Shown here in pieces: positions 8,540 to 20,509 of a DNA stretch of 64,000 bases (the stretch's first letter is position 1; each line of letters starts with the position of its first letter). Source of the stretch: SHVO01 sp964576515 (GTDB taxonomy: Bacteria > Pseudomonadota > Alphaproteobacteria > Rhodospirillales > Rhodospirillaceae). The stretch lies in assembly GCA_964576515.1 (NCBI GenBank), contig CAZNUW010000001.1:124001-188000 (forward strand). The letters run 5' to 3'. Below the pieces are notes generated by a model that made no database searches, was not told the origin of the DNA, and worked only from the letters and a program-made list of their open reading frames with translations. A program made the position numbers and the translations under genes.

Positions 8540-8918
8540 TCATCGCCTTTCTGGCCGACGAATAGAGGTTCACGCACTTCGGCGTAGGGCGATTCTTACG
8601 CCGTTTGGATGGAAAAAGCAAGGAGACTCAAGGCAAAAGCGACCCGACACGCCCCCACAACGCATTGAAATATAACATTTTTACAAATAAAAGCGGGCCC
8701 CAGTCGAAACCAATCCGGCTGTGTCAAGGCGTTTGACGGCCTGAAAAGCGGTTTTTTCATCCCGCAGCCGATACCGAGTCGCGCCCGGACCGGCACGCGC
8801 GAAAAAGGCCGTCGCTTTGGGGTGCCCTTTTCATTAAGTAATCAAGACGTTCGTCTTCAAGACACCGCCGGGCATGGGGTCCGGCAGGCCTTGGCGGATG
8901 AAGTTCAAGGATTTGCCC
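8540..8918. other. Intergenic region between EF-hand gene and split metH
   Basis: 379 bp divergent spacer with an AT-rich centre around 8665-8690 (GAAATATAACATTTTTAC) that probably holds promoters. A small stem (GTCAA/TTGAC near 8726-8740) and a plus-strand T6 run near 8752-8757 precede metH. I looked for SAM-II, SAH and cobalamin riboswitch motifs and did not recognise one. Confidence 0.4.
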
Positions 8919-9982
8919 ATGCCTCCCCCGCGCGATCGGCTGGATGCGCTGACAACGGCGCTGCGTTCCCGCATCCTGGTTCTGGACGGCGCAATGGGGA
9001 CGATGATCCAACGCCGGAAGCTGGACGAGGCGGCCTACCGCGGCAAACGTTTCGCGGCCTACGACCGCGAGGTCAAAGGCAACAACGATCTCCTGAACCT
9101 GACCCAACCCGACATCGTGCGCGAGATTCACGCCGAATACCTGGATGCGGGCGCCGACATCGTCGAGACCAATACCTTCTCGTCGACGACCATCGCCCAG
9201 GCGGACTACGGCATGGAAGCCTTGGCGTACGAACTGAACAAGGAAGGCGCGCGACTGGCGCGCGAGGCCGCCGACGCCGCGACGGCCAAGACGCCCGACA
9301 AGCCGCGGTTCGTCGCCGGCGCGTTGGGGCCGACCAACCGCACCGCCTCGATCTCGCCGGACGTGAACGATCCCGGTTTCCGGGCCATCACATTCGACCA
9401 ACTGAAAGAAGCCTTCGGCGAGCAGGCGCGCGGCCTGATGGACGGCGGCGCCGACCTGCTCCTGGTGGAAACGATCATCGATACCCTGAACGCCAAGGCC
9501 GCCTTGTTCGCCATCGACGAATTGTTCGAGGAACGCGGCGCACGCCTGCCGGTCATGATCTCCGGCACCATCACCGACCAGTCCGGGCGCCTGCTGTCCG
9601 GCCAGACGGCCGAAGCGTTCTGGAATTCGCTGCGACACGCGCATCCGTTGACCATCGGTTTTAACTGCGCGCTGGGCGCGGACCTTTTGCGCCCTTATGT
9701 GGCCGAGATCTCCCGCGTCGCCGACACCTATGTCTGCGCCTATCCCAACGCAGGACTTCCAAACGCCTTCGGCGAGTACGATGAACACCCGCACACCACC
9801 GCCGAGCACTTGAGCGCCTGGGCCAAGGACGGCCTGGTGAACATTGTCGGCGGCTGCTGCGGCACGACGCCCGATCACATCGCGGCCATCGCCAAGGCGG
9901 TCGCGGACGTGCGCCCGCGCACGCCGCCCGAGGTCACGCCCGCGATGCGCCTATCCGGCCTCGAACCGTTCAAGATCGCCTC

Positions 9983-9986
<4 letters not shown>
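8919..9986 (+). CDS. metH: Methionine synthase, homocysteine-binding subunit (split MetH, N-terminal part)
   Basis: A 355-residue homocysteine S-methyltransferase domain, the first module of cobalamin-dependent methionine synthase. It has the LDGAMGTMIQ start, the first zinc ligand in GFNCALG (about Cys249) and the paired ligands in GGCCGTTPDH (about Cys313 and Cys314). It takes a methyl group from the cobalamin subunit to make methionine from homocysteine. I chose the ATG at 8919 because CAAGGA lies 7 nt upstream; two earlier in-frame ATGs at 8874 and 8898 lack a good site. Its stop overlaps the start of the second metH gene as ATGA, so the two are translationally coupled and presumably assemble into one enzyme. 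Confidence 0.95.
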
Positions 9987-12694
<2,708 letters not shown>

Positions 12695-12701
12695 CGCCGG
12701 A

Positions 12702-13391
12702 CTAGTGCCAGAAGTTCAAGAGCGTCCCGGCGGCCGTCGCGCCCGCGCCGAAGATCACGCCCAGCATGATGATGGCGAAACGTCCCCAGGGCCCCGCCAC
12801 CGCTTGCGCGCGGAAGGCTTCGACGATCGTCTTCATGAGATAACCGGCCGCGCCGCCCATGACGATCCCGCCGACGACAAACGGCCAGCCGACAAACCCC
12901 GTCCAGACCGCGAACATCGCCACGGCGAGCCCCAAGGCGGCGCCGCCCGCGAGGCCGAGCAGAAGGAACGGGAAGTTTTTCCGCGCGATGGTCATCGTCC
13001 GGACGAACCGCCAGCGACGCAGCGCGTCGGCCACGGGCAGCGCCGGAGCGCCGCCCATCAATGCGACCGCGACATCCTGTTTGAGGGCGTGCGCGGCGGC
13101 CGCGCGGGATTCGAACTTGTCGAGGAAACGGGCCGCGAGCACGGTGTAGTGGCTTTGAGGCGGGACGCGCATCAGGCCGATGAGCGCATCGGTCATATCG
13201 TCTTCGGCCACGAAGACGTCCCGCGGATTTCCGGTGCTGCTTTCCCGGGCTCGGGACATCCACCAGCGCCCCGCGGAGACGCCGGAATCATCCCAGTGAA
13301 GGGCCGGCCAGTGAAGGACCGGTTTTTGCGATTCGTCGGACAACCTGAAGAAAGCCCCCCCGGGACGCGTCGTAAAGCCAGGGGCTTTCAT
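12702..13391 (-). CDS. Hypothetical membrane protein
   Basis: Up to 229 residues. The N-terminal half is soluble and the C-terminal half holds three or so hydrophobic segments (FPFLLLGLAGGAALGLAV, WPFVVGGIVMGGAAGYLM, FAIIMLGVIFGAGATAAGT). I recognise no family. The start is uncertain: the ATG at 13391 has no clear ribosome site, and later in-frame ATGs at 13259 and 13196 are possible. It ends 7 bp from the convergent metH stop. The coding call rests on an uninterrupted frame with clear hydrophobic helices and the fit between neighbours. Confidence 0.65.
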   Translation of the reverse strand: MKAPGFTTRPGGAFFRLSDESQKPVLHWPALHWDDSGVSAGRWWMSRARESSTGNPRDVFVAEDDMTDALIGLMRVPPQSHYTVLAARFLDKFESRAAAAHALKQDVAVALMGGAPALPVADALRRWRFVRTMTIARKNFPFLLLGLAGGAALGLAVAMFAVWTGFVGWPFVVGGIVMGGAAGYLMKTIVEAFRAQAVAGPWGRFAIIMLGVIFGAGATAAGTLLNFWH

Positions 13392-13455
13392 AAACGGTGC
13401 GGGCGGGCACTGCTAGGTTAAAGACCGGCGGTTTAAAGCTCTGTAACGAATCCCG

Positions 13456-15066
13456 TCACCGCGCCGCGGGCAGCATGAAGTGAATCGCCGTGCCGCAGCC
13501 GGCCGCCGAATCCACAGCGATCTCGCCGCCATGACGCGCGACGATGTCGCGGCAGAGATAGAGCCCGAGCCCCGTGCCCTTCTCGCCGAGCGTGCCCGCT
13601 TCCGACGTCGCGCACTTCAAGGCGAAAAGGTCCGCCTGCGCCGCCGGAGACATCCCCACGCCGTCGTCGCGCACGGTGATCTTGACCACGCCCGCTTCGC
13701 TGGCGGTGGCGGTGAGCAAGATCGCGCCCCCACGGGACGAGAATTTGATGGCGTTGGACACGAGATTACGCAGCACGATGCAGATCAGGTCGCCGTCGCC
13801 GATCACGCGGACGTCCGAAATCATGTTGGCGATGGTGACCTTTTTCTCCTCGGCCATGCGCAGAAGCGGCTCGGCGCTGCGCGCGGCGACTTCGCTGAGG
13901 TCAAGCGCCTGGAACTTGAGACCCCCGTCGCGAATCTGGATGGAGGCCCAGGTGAGCAGATTATCGAGCAGGTTCTGAACATCGCCGGCGGCGCTGCGCA
14001 CGATCCCGGCATATTCGGCGATCTGGTCGCGCGGCAAATCCTTGGCGCTCGCCGCCAGCATTTCGGCGAACCCCATCACGGCGTTGAACGGGCTGCGCAG
14101 ATCGTGCGCGATGATGGAGAACAGTTTGTCCTTCTGGCGGTTCGATTCCTGCAACTCGGCGGTGCGCCGCGTCAGCTCTTGTTGCGCCCGCGCCAGGTCC
14201 TTCTCACCGCGCTTAGTCTCGCTGACGTCCTGAACGGTCGCGATAAAGCGCTGCAGCTTGCCTTGCGCATCCACGATCGGTTGACCGACTTCACGGATAT
14301 CCTTGACGAGACCGTCGGCGCTTTCGATCTGGTATTCGATCTCATAGGGACGCGGCGCCGCGATGGCGTCGTCGACAGCCGCTTCGTAGCGTGCGCGGTC
14401 GGCGGGAAGCGCCGTCGCGCCGAACTGGCGCGGATGCACGAAGCGCGCCATCGCCGCCGCGGGCAAATCGTGGATGCGCGCAAGTTCCTCGGAACAGAAC
14501 GCGAGACGGCTTTCGTCCTCGGACCATATCCAATGACCCAAATGCGCGAGATGGGCCGCGAGGCCCAGCATTTCCTTCTGGTCGTGGATCGCGCGAATTG
14601 CGGCGAACGCGTCCGTGACGTCCGCGAGCACGCCAAACAGGCCGGTGACGGCGCCGCCGGCGTCGTATTCGGGCTGCCCCTTGCAGATGATCGTGCGCAC
14701 ACCGTCGGCGCGGTTGATCCTGCAGTCGATCTCGAAGGCTTCGCGCCTGGCCCGCGCGCCTTCAAAGGCGGCGATCACAGTCGCGCGGTCGTCCGCATGA
14801 ACCGTCTCCACCGCCGCCGAGAATGTGAGCGGGAACGTTGTCGGGTCGACGCCGTGAATGGCGAACACCTGATCGGACCAACTCATCTTGTCCGTGACGA
14901 TATCCCAGTGCCAATGCCCCATGTGGCCGACGCTTTCGGCCAGCATGAGCAGACGGGATTCATCGGACAGGGCGTCGGCCGCGGACGCGCGCGCGCCGCG
15001 CTTTTCCCAAAGCGATGAGACGGACGACGCCGTCGCCTCTGAAGCGTGAGCGTGAATTTGGGCCAT
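13456..15066 (-). CDS. PAS-domain sensor histidine kinase
   Basis: A 536-residue cytoplasmic kinase with no membrane segment. Two PAS domains (about residues 35-155 and 165-282) both contain a GH[MW].W.W-type start and end in DVT/DVSE linkers. A coiled linker leads to the HisKA motif IIAHDLRSPFNAVMGF (about His321). The ATPase domain carries N box NLVSNAIKFS, G1 DDGVGMS and G2 GTGLGLYLCRDI. No response regulator is adjacent, so it is an orphan kinase here. I start at the ATG at 15064-15066; TATAAC ends 6 nt upstream and no Shine-Dalgarno is seen, so the message may be leaderless. An upstream in-frame TTG at 15096 is the alternative. Confidence 0.88.
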   Translation of the reverse strand: MAQIHAHASEATASSVSSLWEKRGARASAADALSDESRLLMLAESVGHMGHWHWDIVTDKMSWSDQVFAIHGVDPTTFPLTFSAAVETVHADDRATVIAAFEGARARREAFEIDCRINRADGVRTIICKGQPEYDAGGAVTGLFGVLADVTDAFAAIRAIHDQKEMLGLAAHLAHLGHWIWSEDESRLAFCSEELARIHDLPAAAMARFVHPRQFGATALPADRARYEAAVDDAIAAPRPYEIEYQIESADGLVKDIREVGQPIVDAQGKLQRFIATVQDVSETKRGEKDLARAQQELTRRTAELQESNRQKDKLFSIIAHDLRSPFNAVMGFAEMLAASAKDLPRDQIAEYAGIVRSAAGDVQNLLDNLLTWASIQIRDGGLKFQALDLSEVAARSAEPLLRMAEEKKVTIANMISDVRVIGDGDLICIVLRNLVSNAIKFSSRGGAILLTATASEAGVVKITVRDDGVGMSPAAQADLFALKCATSEAGTLGEKGTGLGLYLCRDIVARHGGEIAVDSAAGCGTAIHFMLPAAR

Positions 15067-15400
15067 GGCCGCGTTATAGTTTTTAGTCAAAATCAATCAT
15101 AGGGCGGTTGCGAGACCGAATAAAGGGCCCCTAAGACAATGCTCCGGTTGGTTTTTTGATTTGGACTAGACAAAAATCCGGGATTTTCGGGCGCTTTTTC
15201 GCGCGCACGCGATGCGCGATGCGCGAAGCGGGCGCACACGCGGGCCCCGTGAGGCCGCTCCGCCCGGGGCGATGCGGGCAACTTCCTGAAAAATTATGTG
15301 CGAACATGGACTTGGCGGCGCTTGCACAGGGGGGGAACACCTGTTAAAACCCCGCCTCCTTTGACGGGCGGTGCGACTGCCCGACCGTCATCGCCCATGC
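15067..15400. other. Intergenic region upstream of tRNA-Asp
   Basis: 334 bp with no gene. It contains short GATGCGC direct repeats near 15206-15225 and, at about 15327-15354, TTGCAC and TTAAAA 16 bp apart, which could be the tRNA-Asp promoter. Confidence 0.35.
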
Positions 15401-15477
15401 GGGGGCGTAGTTCAGTTGGTTAGAACGTCGGCCTGTCACGCCGAAGGTCGCGGGTTCGAGTCCCGTCGCTCCCGCCA
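15401..15477 (+). tRNA. tRNA-Asp (anticodon GTC)
   Basis: A 77-nt cloverleaf with encoded CCA. The acceptor arm GGGGGCG pairs with CGCTCCC with one G-T wobble. The anticodon loop CTGTCAC gives GTC, and the T-arm GCGGG-TTCGAGT-CCCGT is standard. A weak hairpin (CCTGC at 15479-15483 against GCAGG at 15500-15504) follows and may end the transcript. Confidence 0.97.
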
Positions 15478-15520
15478 TCCTGCTTCGCGCACGCGCGCTG
15501 CAGGTTTGGCGGCCCCCCTT

Positions 15521-16303
15521 CTAGAAGATAACCGAAAACAGGCTGGCCCGTGCGGGATCGACCGCGGTTGCGGTCTTGCCGGATAGCGCCCTGGTATCGA
15601 CGGTCGCGGCGACAAGCTTCGCGAGGTCGACGTGCGCGATCCATGTAAATTCGGGCGCGGCGTCGCTGAGCGCGGCCGTTGGGCTGGTTTCGTCGGGCGT
15701 GATCCAGCCCGCGCGGACGATGGTGTAGTCGATCCCGGCCGTTTTCAGGTGATCCTCGGCGACGACCGCCGCGGCGATGGCGTCACCCCTGAGAAACCTG
15801 ATGTACCACGGAAGCACGCCGGCGCTGTCGCCGGTCCCCGTCGCGCTGACAAGCACGAAGCGCGGAACCCCGGTCGCCTTGGTGGCGTCGATGATGGCGC
15901 GCGTGCCGTCCACGCCGAACGCCGGCCGTTCGCCGGTGGTGTCGTAGGCGGCGACGACGGCGCGGAGCGGCGCGGACGCGAACATCTCCTTCAGACTGTC
16001 GGGCGCCGTCGGATCCACGGTCACCACGCCGATCTTCAGCGCTTCAAAGGCTTTAGTATCGGCGCCGGCGGGCACGGCCGCGATCACCTGTTTGTTGGCC
16101 GCCGCAAGCGCTTTCGCGATCTCGAATCCGAGCGGATCGTCCGCCCCGAACACGACGATGGCGCCCGCGCGCGGGAGTTCCTCGGACATCACGCTGGTGC
16201 GCGGCGCGGCTTTGGGCGGCGGCGGCTCGGTCGAGTCCTGCGCGCCGGCGGGCGTCAAAGTCCCGAGCATGAAGCAGGCCGCCAAAACAAATCTAAGGAG
16301 CAT
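15521..16303 (-). CDS. Exported NAD(P)-binding Rossmann-fold protein (atypical SDR/NmrA-like)
   Basis: A 260-residue protein with a Sec-type signal peptide (MLLRFVLAACFMLGTLTPAGA, cut before QD) followed by a Pro-rich linker. A Rossmann domain has the glycine motif VVFGADDPLG, an RFVLVSATG strand and a TIVRAGWITP segment, as in NAD(P)H-binding NmrA/SDR-a5 proteins. The ATG at 16301-16303 has GGGAAGGG upstream; the longer frame would destroy the signal peptide. An exported nucleotide-binding fold is unusual because free NAD(P) is scarce in the periplasm. It lies 69 bp downstream of cysA on the same strand and may be co-transcribed with the sulfate operon. Substrate and role are unknown. Confidence 0.75.
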   Translation of the reverse strand: MLLRFVLAACFMLGTLTPAGAQDSTEPPPPKAAPRTSVMSEELPRAGAIVVFGADDPLGFEIAKALAAANKQVIAAVPAGADTKAFEALKIGVVTVDPTAPDSLKEMFASAPLRAVVAAYDTTGERPAFGVDGTRAIIDATKATGVPRFVLVSATGTGDSAGVLPWYIRFLRGDAIAAAVVAEDHLKTAGIDYTIVRAGWITPDETSPTAALSDAAPEFTWIAHVDLAKLVAATVDTRALSGKTATAVDPARASLFSVIF

Positions 16304-16372
16304 CACCGACCCTTCCCTGGAGCGAACGCGCAGTCTCACGACTTTAGATAGGCTTGTCACTGATTTACGCAA

Positions 16373-17455
16373 TTATTTACGCAAAGCCGCGGCGGGGAAG
16401 ACACGTGTGGCGCGCGCCACGATTGCAACCCGGCGGCCGGTATTGAGCTCCAATTCCAGGAAGCGTTGGCGGCCCACCTGAACTTCCACCGGCGCAGCGA
16501 CGCCGGCAACCTCAAGTTCAAGGCGAACCGTGGGGCCGGCCGCGCCGATGTGCGTCACAACAGCCGCCTGCGCCCCGGCGGTCTCCGGCGTCACCAGATC
16601 GACGTCGTGCGGGCGAATGTAGGCGAAGCCCTCGACGTCGCCGGACGGCGGCGCCACGCCGGGCGCGGCCTCCGCGCGCGCCGACGCGCCCCAGAGACTC
16701 ACCGCACCGTCCCGGATCGTGCACGGGACCTTGTTCACGTTCCCAAGAAACTCATACACGAAGGGTGTCGCCGGGGTGTCATAGACGTCCTGAGGCGTTC
16801 CGATCTGTTCGATGGCGCCCTGGTTCATCACCACAACGCGATCCGCCAATTCGAGCGCTTCTTCCTGATCGTGCGTGACGAAAACGCTGGTGAGCCCCAT
16901 GTCGTCGTGGAGACGGCGCAACCACCGGCGCAGCTCTTTGCGCACCTGCGCGTCCAACGCCCCGAACGGTTCGTCGAGGAGAAGCACGCGCGGTTCGATG
17001 GCCAGCGCGCGCGCCAGCGCCACGCGCTGGCGTTGCCCGCCCGAGAGTTGCGACGGATAGCGGCCCGCCAAATGGTCCAATTGAACCAGCGACAGGAGCG
17101 ACATCACACGGTTCTTGATATCCGTGTTGGGCATGCGGCGCTCCGGCGGCGCCACGCGCAACCCGAAGGCCACGTTCTCGAACACCGACATATGTCGGAA
17201 CAGCGCGTAATGCTGAAAGACAAACCCGACGCGGCGCTCGCCGACCCGACGCCCGCCCGCGTCGTCGCCGTCGAACAGGATTTGCCCTTCATTGGCGAAC
17301 TCGAGTCCGGCGATGATCCGCAGCAGCGTTGTCTTGCCCGAGCCCGACGGCCCCAGCAACGCCACGAGTTCACCCGGGCGAACCTGCAGGCTGAGATCAC
17401 GGATGGCCGTGAAGCTTTCAAAGCGCTTGGTAACGTTGCGGACGTCGATCAGCAT
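16373..17455 (-). CDS. cysA: Sulfate/thiosulfate ABC transporter ATP-binding protein
   Basis: A 360-residue ATPase with Walker A GPSGSGKTT, signature LSGGQRQRVALAR, Walker B VLLLDEPFGALD and switch histidine VTHDQEEALELAD. The 100-residue C-terminal TOBE-like domain (IRPHDVDL) is typical of CysA/MalK-type importers. It powers sulfate import through CysT/CysW. The ATG at 17453-17455 begins MLIDVRNVTKRF, the normal start; the extra 17 upstream codons overlap cysW. It follows cysW by 7 bp, so the operon order is binding protein, cysT, cysW, cysA. Confidence 0.95.
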   Translation of the reverse strand: MLIDVRNVTKRFESFTAIRDLSLQVRPGELVALLGPSGSGKTTLLRIIAGLEFANEGQILFDGDDAGGRRVGERRVGFVFQHYALFRHMSVFENVAFGLRVAPPERRMPNTDIKNRVMSLLSLVQLDHLAGRYPSQLSGGQRQRVALARALAIEPRVLLLDEPFGALDAQVRKELRRWLRRLHDDMGLTSVFVTHDQEEALELADRVVVMNQGAIEQIGTPQDVYDTPATPFVYEFLGNVNKVPCTIRDGAVSLWGASARAEAAPGVAPPSGDVEGFAYIRPHDVDLVTPETAGAQAAVVTHIGAAGPTVRLELEVAGVAAPVEVQVGRQRFLELELNTGRRVAIVARATRVFPAAALRK

Positions 17456-17462
17456 AAGAGCC

Positions 17463-18314
17463 TTAGCGGTGAACGGAGGAAAGCTCGTGGCCGTAGCGCC
17501 ACTCAAGCAAGCCCTTGGCGACGAGCGTCACAAGGGCCAGGAACGCGAGCAAGGAGGCAACCGCGAAAGCCGCCGGCAGATTGTATTCGTTGTAGAGGAT
17601 TTCCACATGCAACGGCATGGTGTTGGTGAAACCCCGGATATGCCCCGAGACGACAGACACCGCGCCGAATTCGCCCATGGCGCGGGCGTTGCAGAGCAGG
17701 ACGCCGTAGAGAAGGCCCCACTTGATGTTGGGGAGAGTCACGCGCCGAAACGTCTGCCATCCGCTGGCGCCCAGCGAGCGCGCCGCTTCTTCTTCCTCGG
17801 ACCCCTGCTCTTGCATCAAGGGAATGAGTTCGCGCGCGACAAACGGGAACGTCACGAAGATCGTCGCAAGCACGATGCCGGGCACCGCATAGATAATCTG
17901 GAGGTTGTGGTCGTCGAGCCAAGGCCCCAAAAGTCCGCGGCCGCCGAACAGCAACACGTAGATCAGGCCTGAGATCACCGGGGACACGGAGAACGGAAGA
18001 TCGATCAGCGTGATCAGGAAGCTCTTGCCGAAGAAGTCGAACTTCGCGATGGCCCATGAGGCCGCGATTCCGAAAACGACGTTGGCCGGGACGGCGATCG
18101 CGGCGACCAACAGCGTGAGCTTGATGGCGGCCTGCGCGTCGGGATGCGAGATCGCGGTGAGATATCCGGCGAACCCGCGCTCAAGCGCCTCGGTGAAAAC
18201 GACGACGACCGGCAAGACCAGGAAGAAAAGGATATAGACCAGCGACAGCGCGACCAGGCCCGCGCGCACACGCGGGCTTTCCGTCACAGGCGCGATCGTG
18301 TTCATGGCGGCCAT
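17463..18314 (-). CDS. cysW: Sulfate ABC transporter permease CysW
   Basis: A 283-residue inner-membrane permease with six predicted helices. The EAA loop (EEEEAARSLGASGWQTFRRVTLPNIKWGLL, residues split around about 180-210) contacts CysA, and NARAMGEFGAVSVVSG is the diagnostic CysW segment. The ATG at 18312-18314 lies 3 bp after the cysT stop codon. It forms the heterodimeric membrane channel with CysT. Confidence 0.95.
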   Translation of the reverse strand: MAAMNTIAPVTESPRVRAGLVALSLVYILFFLVLPVVVVFTEALERGFAGYLTAISHPDAQAAIKLTLLVAAIAVPANVVFGIAASWAIAKFDFFGKSFLITLIDLPFSVSPVISGLIYVLLFGGRGLLGPWLDDHNLQIIYAVPGIVLATIFVTFPFVARELIPLMQEQGSEEEEAARSLGASGWQTFRRVTLPNIKWGLLYGVLLCNARAMGEFGAVSVVSGHIRGFTNTMPLHVEILYNEYNLPAAFAVASLLAFLALVTLVAKGLLEWRYGHELSSVHR

Positions 18315-18317
18315 GCG

Positions 18318-19172
18318 TCAGATTTCTCCGATGCGGCTGCGGCTCCAGCGCTGGAGCAGGTTTATCAAGAAGAGCAGAACAAACGCCGCCGACAGCATCG
18401 CGACGCCGATCGCGGCCGCGCCGGCGTAGTCGAACTGCTCGAGCTTGATGATGATCAGCAAGGGCACGATCTCGGACTTCATGGGGAGGTTTCCGGCGAT
18501 GAAGATCACCGAGCCGTATTCGCCGACGGCGCGCGCGAAAGCCAAGGCGAACCCCGTGAGCGCTGCCGGCAGCAGCGCCGGCAGGATGACGAACCGGAAG
18601 ATCTGCAGACGGGTTGCGCCGAGAACCGCCGCGGCCTCCTCAACCTCCTTGTCCATATCCTGCAGGACCGGTTGGACGGTGCGCACCACGAACGGCAAGC
18701 CGATGAACACCAGCGCGATCACAACGCCGATGGGCGTGAAGGCGACCTGGATGCCGGCTTTCGCCAGGTGCTGGCCGATCCAGCCGTTGGACGCGAAAAG
18801 GGCGGTCAGCGCGATCCCGGCAACCGCGGTCGGCAGCGCAAAAGGAAGGTCGACCAGGCCGTCGACGAACCGCTTCATGGGAAAGTCGTAACGCACCAGC
18901 ACCCAGGCGGTCAGAACGCCGAACACAATGTTGACGGCCGCCGCGATGAAGGCCGCCCCAAAACTCAAGCGATAGGCCGCAAGCGCCCGGGGGTCGGTGG
19001 TGACCGCGACGAATTCGTCCCAGGTGAGCCCAGCGGCGCGCATCACCATGGCGGCAAGCGGGATCAAGACGATGAAACTGAGATAAAGGAGCGTAAAGCC
19101 CATGCTGAGGCCGAAGCCGGGCAGGACGCTCGGTTTGCGCCACAACGGTGCACGCGCCACGAAGGCCGTCAC
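18318..19172 (-). CDS. cysT: Sulfate ABC transporter permease CysT
   Basis: A 284-residue six-helix permease. Diagnostic segments are LPFALPTAVAGIALT, the EAA loop EVEEAAAVLGATRLQIF and FARAVGEYGSVIFIAGN. It begins with GTG at 19170-19172, preceded by GGGGA about 5 nt upstream. A GC-rich inverted repeat lies in the 107 bp between it and the binding-protein gene and could lower downstream expression relative to the binding protein. Confidence 0.95.
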   Translation of the reverse strand: MTAFVARAPLWRKPSVLPGFGLSMGFTLLYLSFIVLIPLAAMVMRAAGLTWDEFVAVTTDPRALAAYRLSFGAAFIAAAVNIVFGVLTAWVLVRYDFPMKRFVDGLVDLPFALPTAVAGIALTALFASNGWIGQHLAKAGIQVAFTPIGVVIALVFIGLPFVVRTVQPVLQDMDKEVEEAAAVLGATRLQIFRFVILPALLPAALTGFALAFARAVGEYGSVIFIAGNLPMKSEIVPLLIIIKLEQFDYAGAAAIGVAMLSAAFVLLFLINLLQRWSRSRIGEI

Positions 19173-19279
19173 GAAGTCCCCATCAATAAGTGCAGCTTTT
19201 CTTTGAGGCTACGGTTTCACGTGCCCGCGCGTCAATGCGCGCACGCCGATTCCCGCCAAGTGCGGCCCTGGGCGTAACA

Positions 19280-20302
19280 CTATGGTTTATAGATGCGGTC
19301 GAAGACACCGCCGTCGTTGAAGTGCTCGGCCTGGGCTTTCCGCCAGCCGCCGAACACATCGTCGATGGTGAAAGTTTCGATCGCCGGCAGCTTGACGGGC
19401 GATTGCGCCGCCGCGGCTTCGTCCCGCGGCCGGTAGTAGTGCCTCGCAATGATGGCTTGGCCTTCGGGGGTATAGAGAAACCGCAGGTATTCTTCGGCCA
19501 GTTCCCGCGTCCCGTTCCGGTCGGCGACCTGATCGACCAGCGCCACCGGCGGTTCGGCGAGGATGCTGACCGACGGCATGACAATCTCGAACTGGTCGTC
19601 GCCGAACTCCTTCAGCGCGAGATAGGCTTCGTTTTCCCAGGCCAGATACACATCGCCGAGCCCGCGTTGGGTGAACGTAATGGTGGAACCGCGCGCACCA
19701 GAATCAAGCACCGGCACATTGCGGTAAAGTTGCGTGACGAAGCGCTCGGCCATGGCCGTGTCGCCGCCGTTGGCTTTCAGGGCATAGCCCCACGCCGCAA
19801 GATAATTCCAGCGCGCGCCGCCCGAGGTCTTGGGGTTGGGCGTGATGACCGCGACGTCAGGCTTCACGAGGTCGGGCCAATCCTGAATGACCTTGGGATT
19901 GCCTTTACGAACCAGGAAAACAATCGTCGAGGTGTAGGGCGCGCTGTTGTTGGGAAGACGCGCTTGCCAATCGGCCGGCAGCAGCTTCGACCGTTCGGCG
20001 ATGGCGTCGATATCGTAGGCGAGCGCGAGGGTAACAACGTCGGCTTTCAAACCGTCGATCACGGCGCGCGATTGACCGCCAGATCCGGCGTGAGACTGCC
20101 GCACCGTCACGTCGGCGCCGGTCTTGTCTTTCCAATATTTGGCGAAGGCCGCGTTGTACTCCTGATAGAGTTCGCGGGTCGGATCGTAGGAGGCATTGAG
20201 AATCCCCGCCGCGCCTTGCGGCTTATCGCAGGCCGCCAAGGCGCCGACGAGCGCGAGCGCCGTGAACGTTCCAAATGCGCGGCGGCCAAACGTGATTTTC
20301 AA
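19280..20302 (-). CDS. Sulfate-binding protein, lipoprotein form
   Basis: A 340-residue sulfate/thiosulfate-binding protein (Sbp/CysP family), first gene of the sulfate operon. Family motifs are ILNASYDPTRELY, HAGSGGQSRAVIDGL, DVVTLALAYDID, NPKTSGGARWNYLAAWGYA and the C-terminal RFLYTPEGQ. The N-terminus MKITFGRRAFGTF followed by a hydrophobic core and LAAC (about Cys25) is a lipobox, so the protein is probably tethered to the membrane. The classical enterobacterial proteins are free in the periplasm. Sulfate or thiosulfate preference cannot be decided by eye, so I give no symbol. Confidence 0.92.
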   Translation of the reverse strand: MKITFGRRAFGTFTALALVGALAACDKPQGAAGILNASYDPTRELYQEYNAAFAKYWKDKTGADVTVRQSHAGSGGQSRAVIDGLKADVVTLALAYDIDAIAERSKLLPADWQARLPNNSAPYTSTIVFLVRKGNPKVIQDWPDLVKPDVAVITPNPKTSGGARWNYLAAWGYALKANGGDTAMAERFVTQLYRNVPVLDSGARGSTITFTQRGLGDVYLAWENEAYLALKEFGDDQFEIVMPSVSILAEPPVALVDQVADRNGTRELAEEYLRFLYTPEGQAIIARHYYRPRDEAAAAQSPVKLPAIETFTIDDVFGGWRKAQAEHFNDGGVFDRIYKP

Positions 20303-20509
20303 GACGTGATCCTTTTCATACGCCGTTGGAATATGCGCATCTTTTGCAACACGGCGAACGATGTCGTCCCCCGTCGCGCGTTGTCGGCCCCCAAGCGCGG
20401 TGAGAGGAGAAGATTCTCCCCGACGCCGGGCCGTTTAGAGATCATCGTACTCCACGCCGCGCGGACGCCGACGGGGATTAACGGAAAACGCGGTATTTTG
20501 TTCGCTAGG

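Noticed and set aside
8690..8918. Riboswitch (SAM or cobalamin type) upstream of metH
   Set aside because: I looked for conserved cores on both strands and saw none. Only a weak stem and a T-run are present.
13420..13442. CtrA site (TTAA-N7-TTAA) near 13.43 kb
   Set aside because: The two TTAA elements are 11 bp apart, not 7, so the match is poor.
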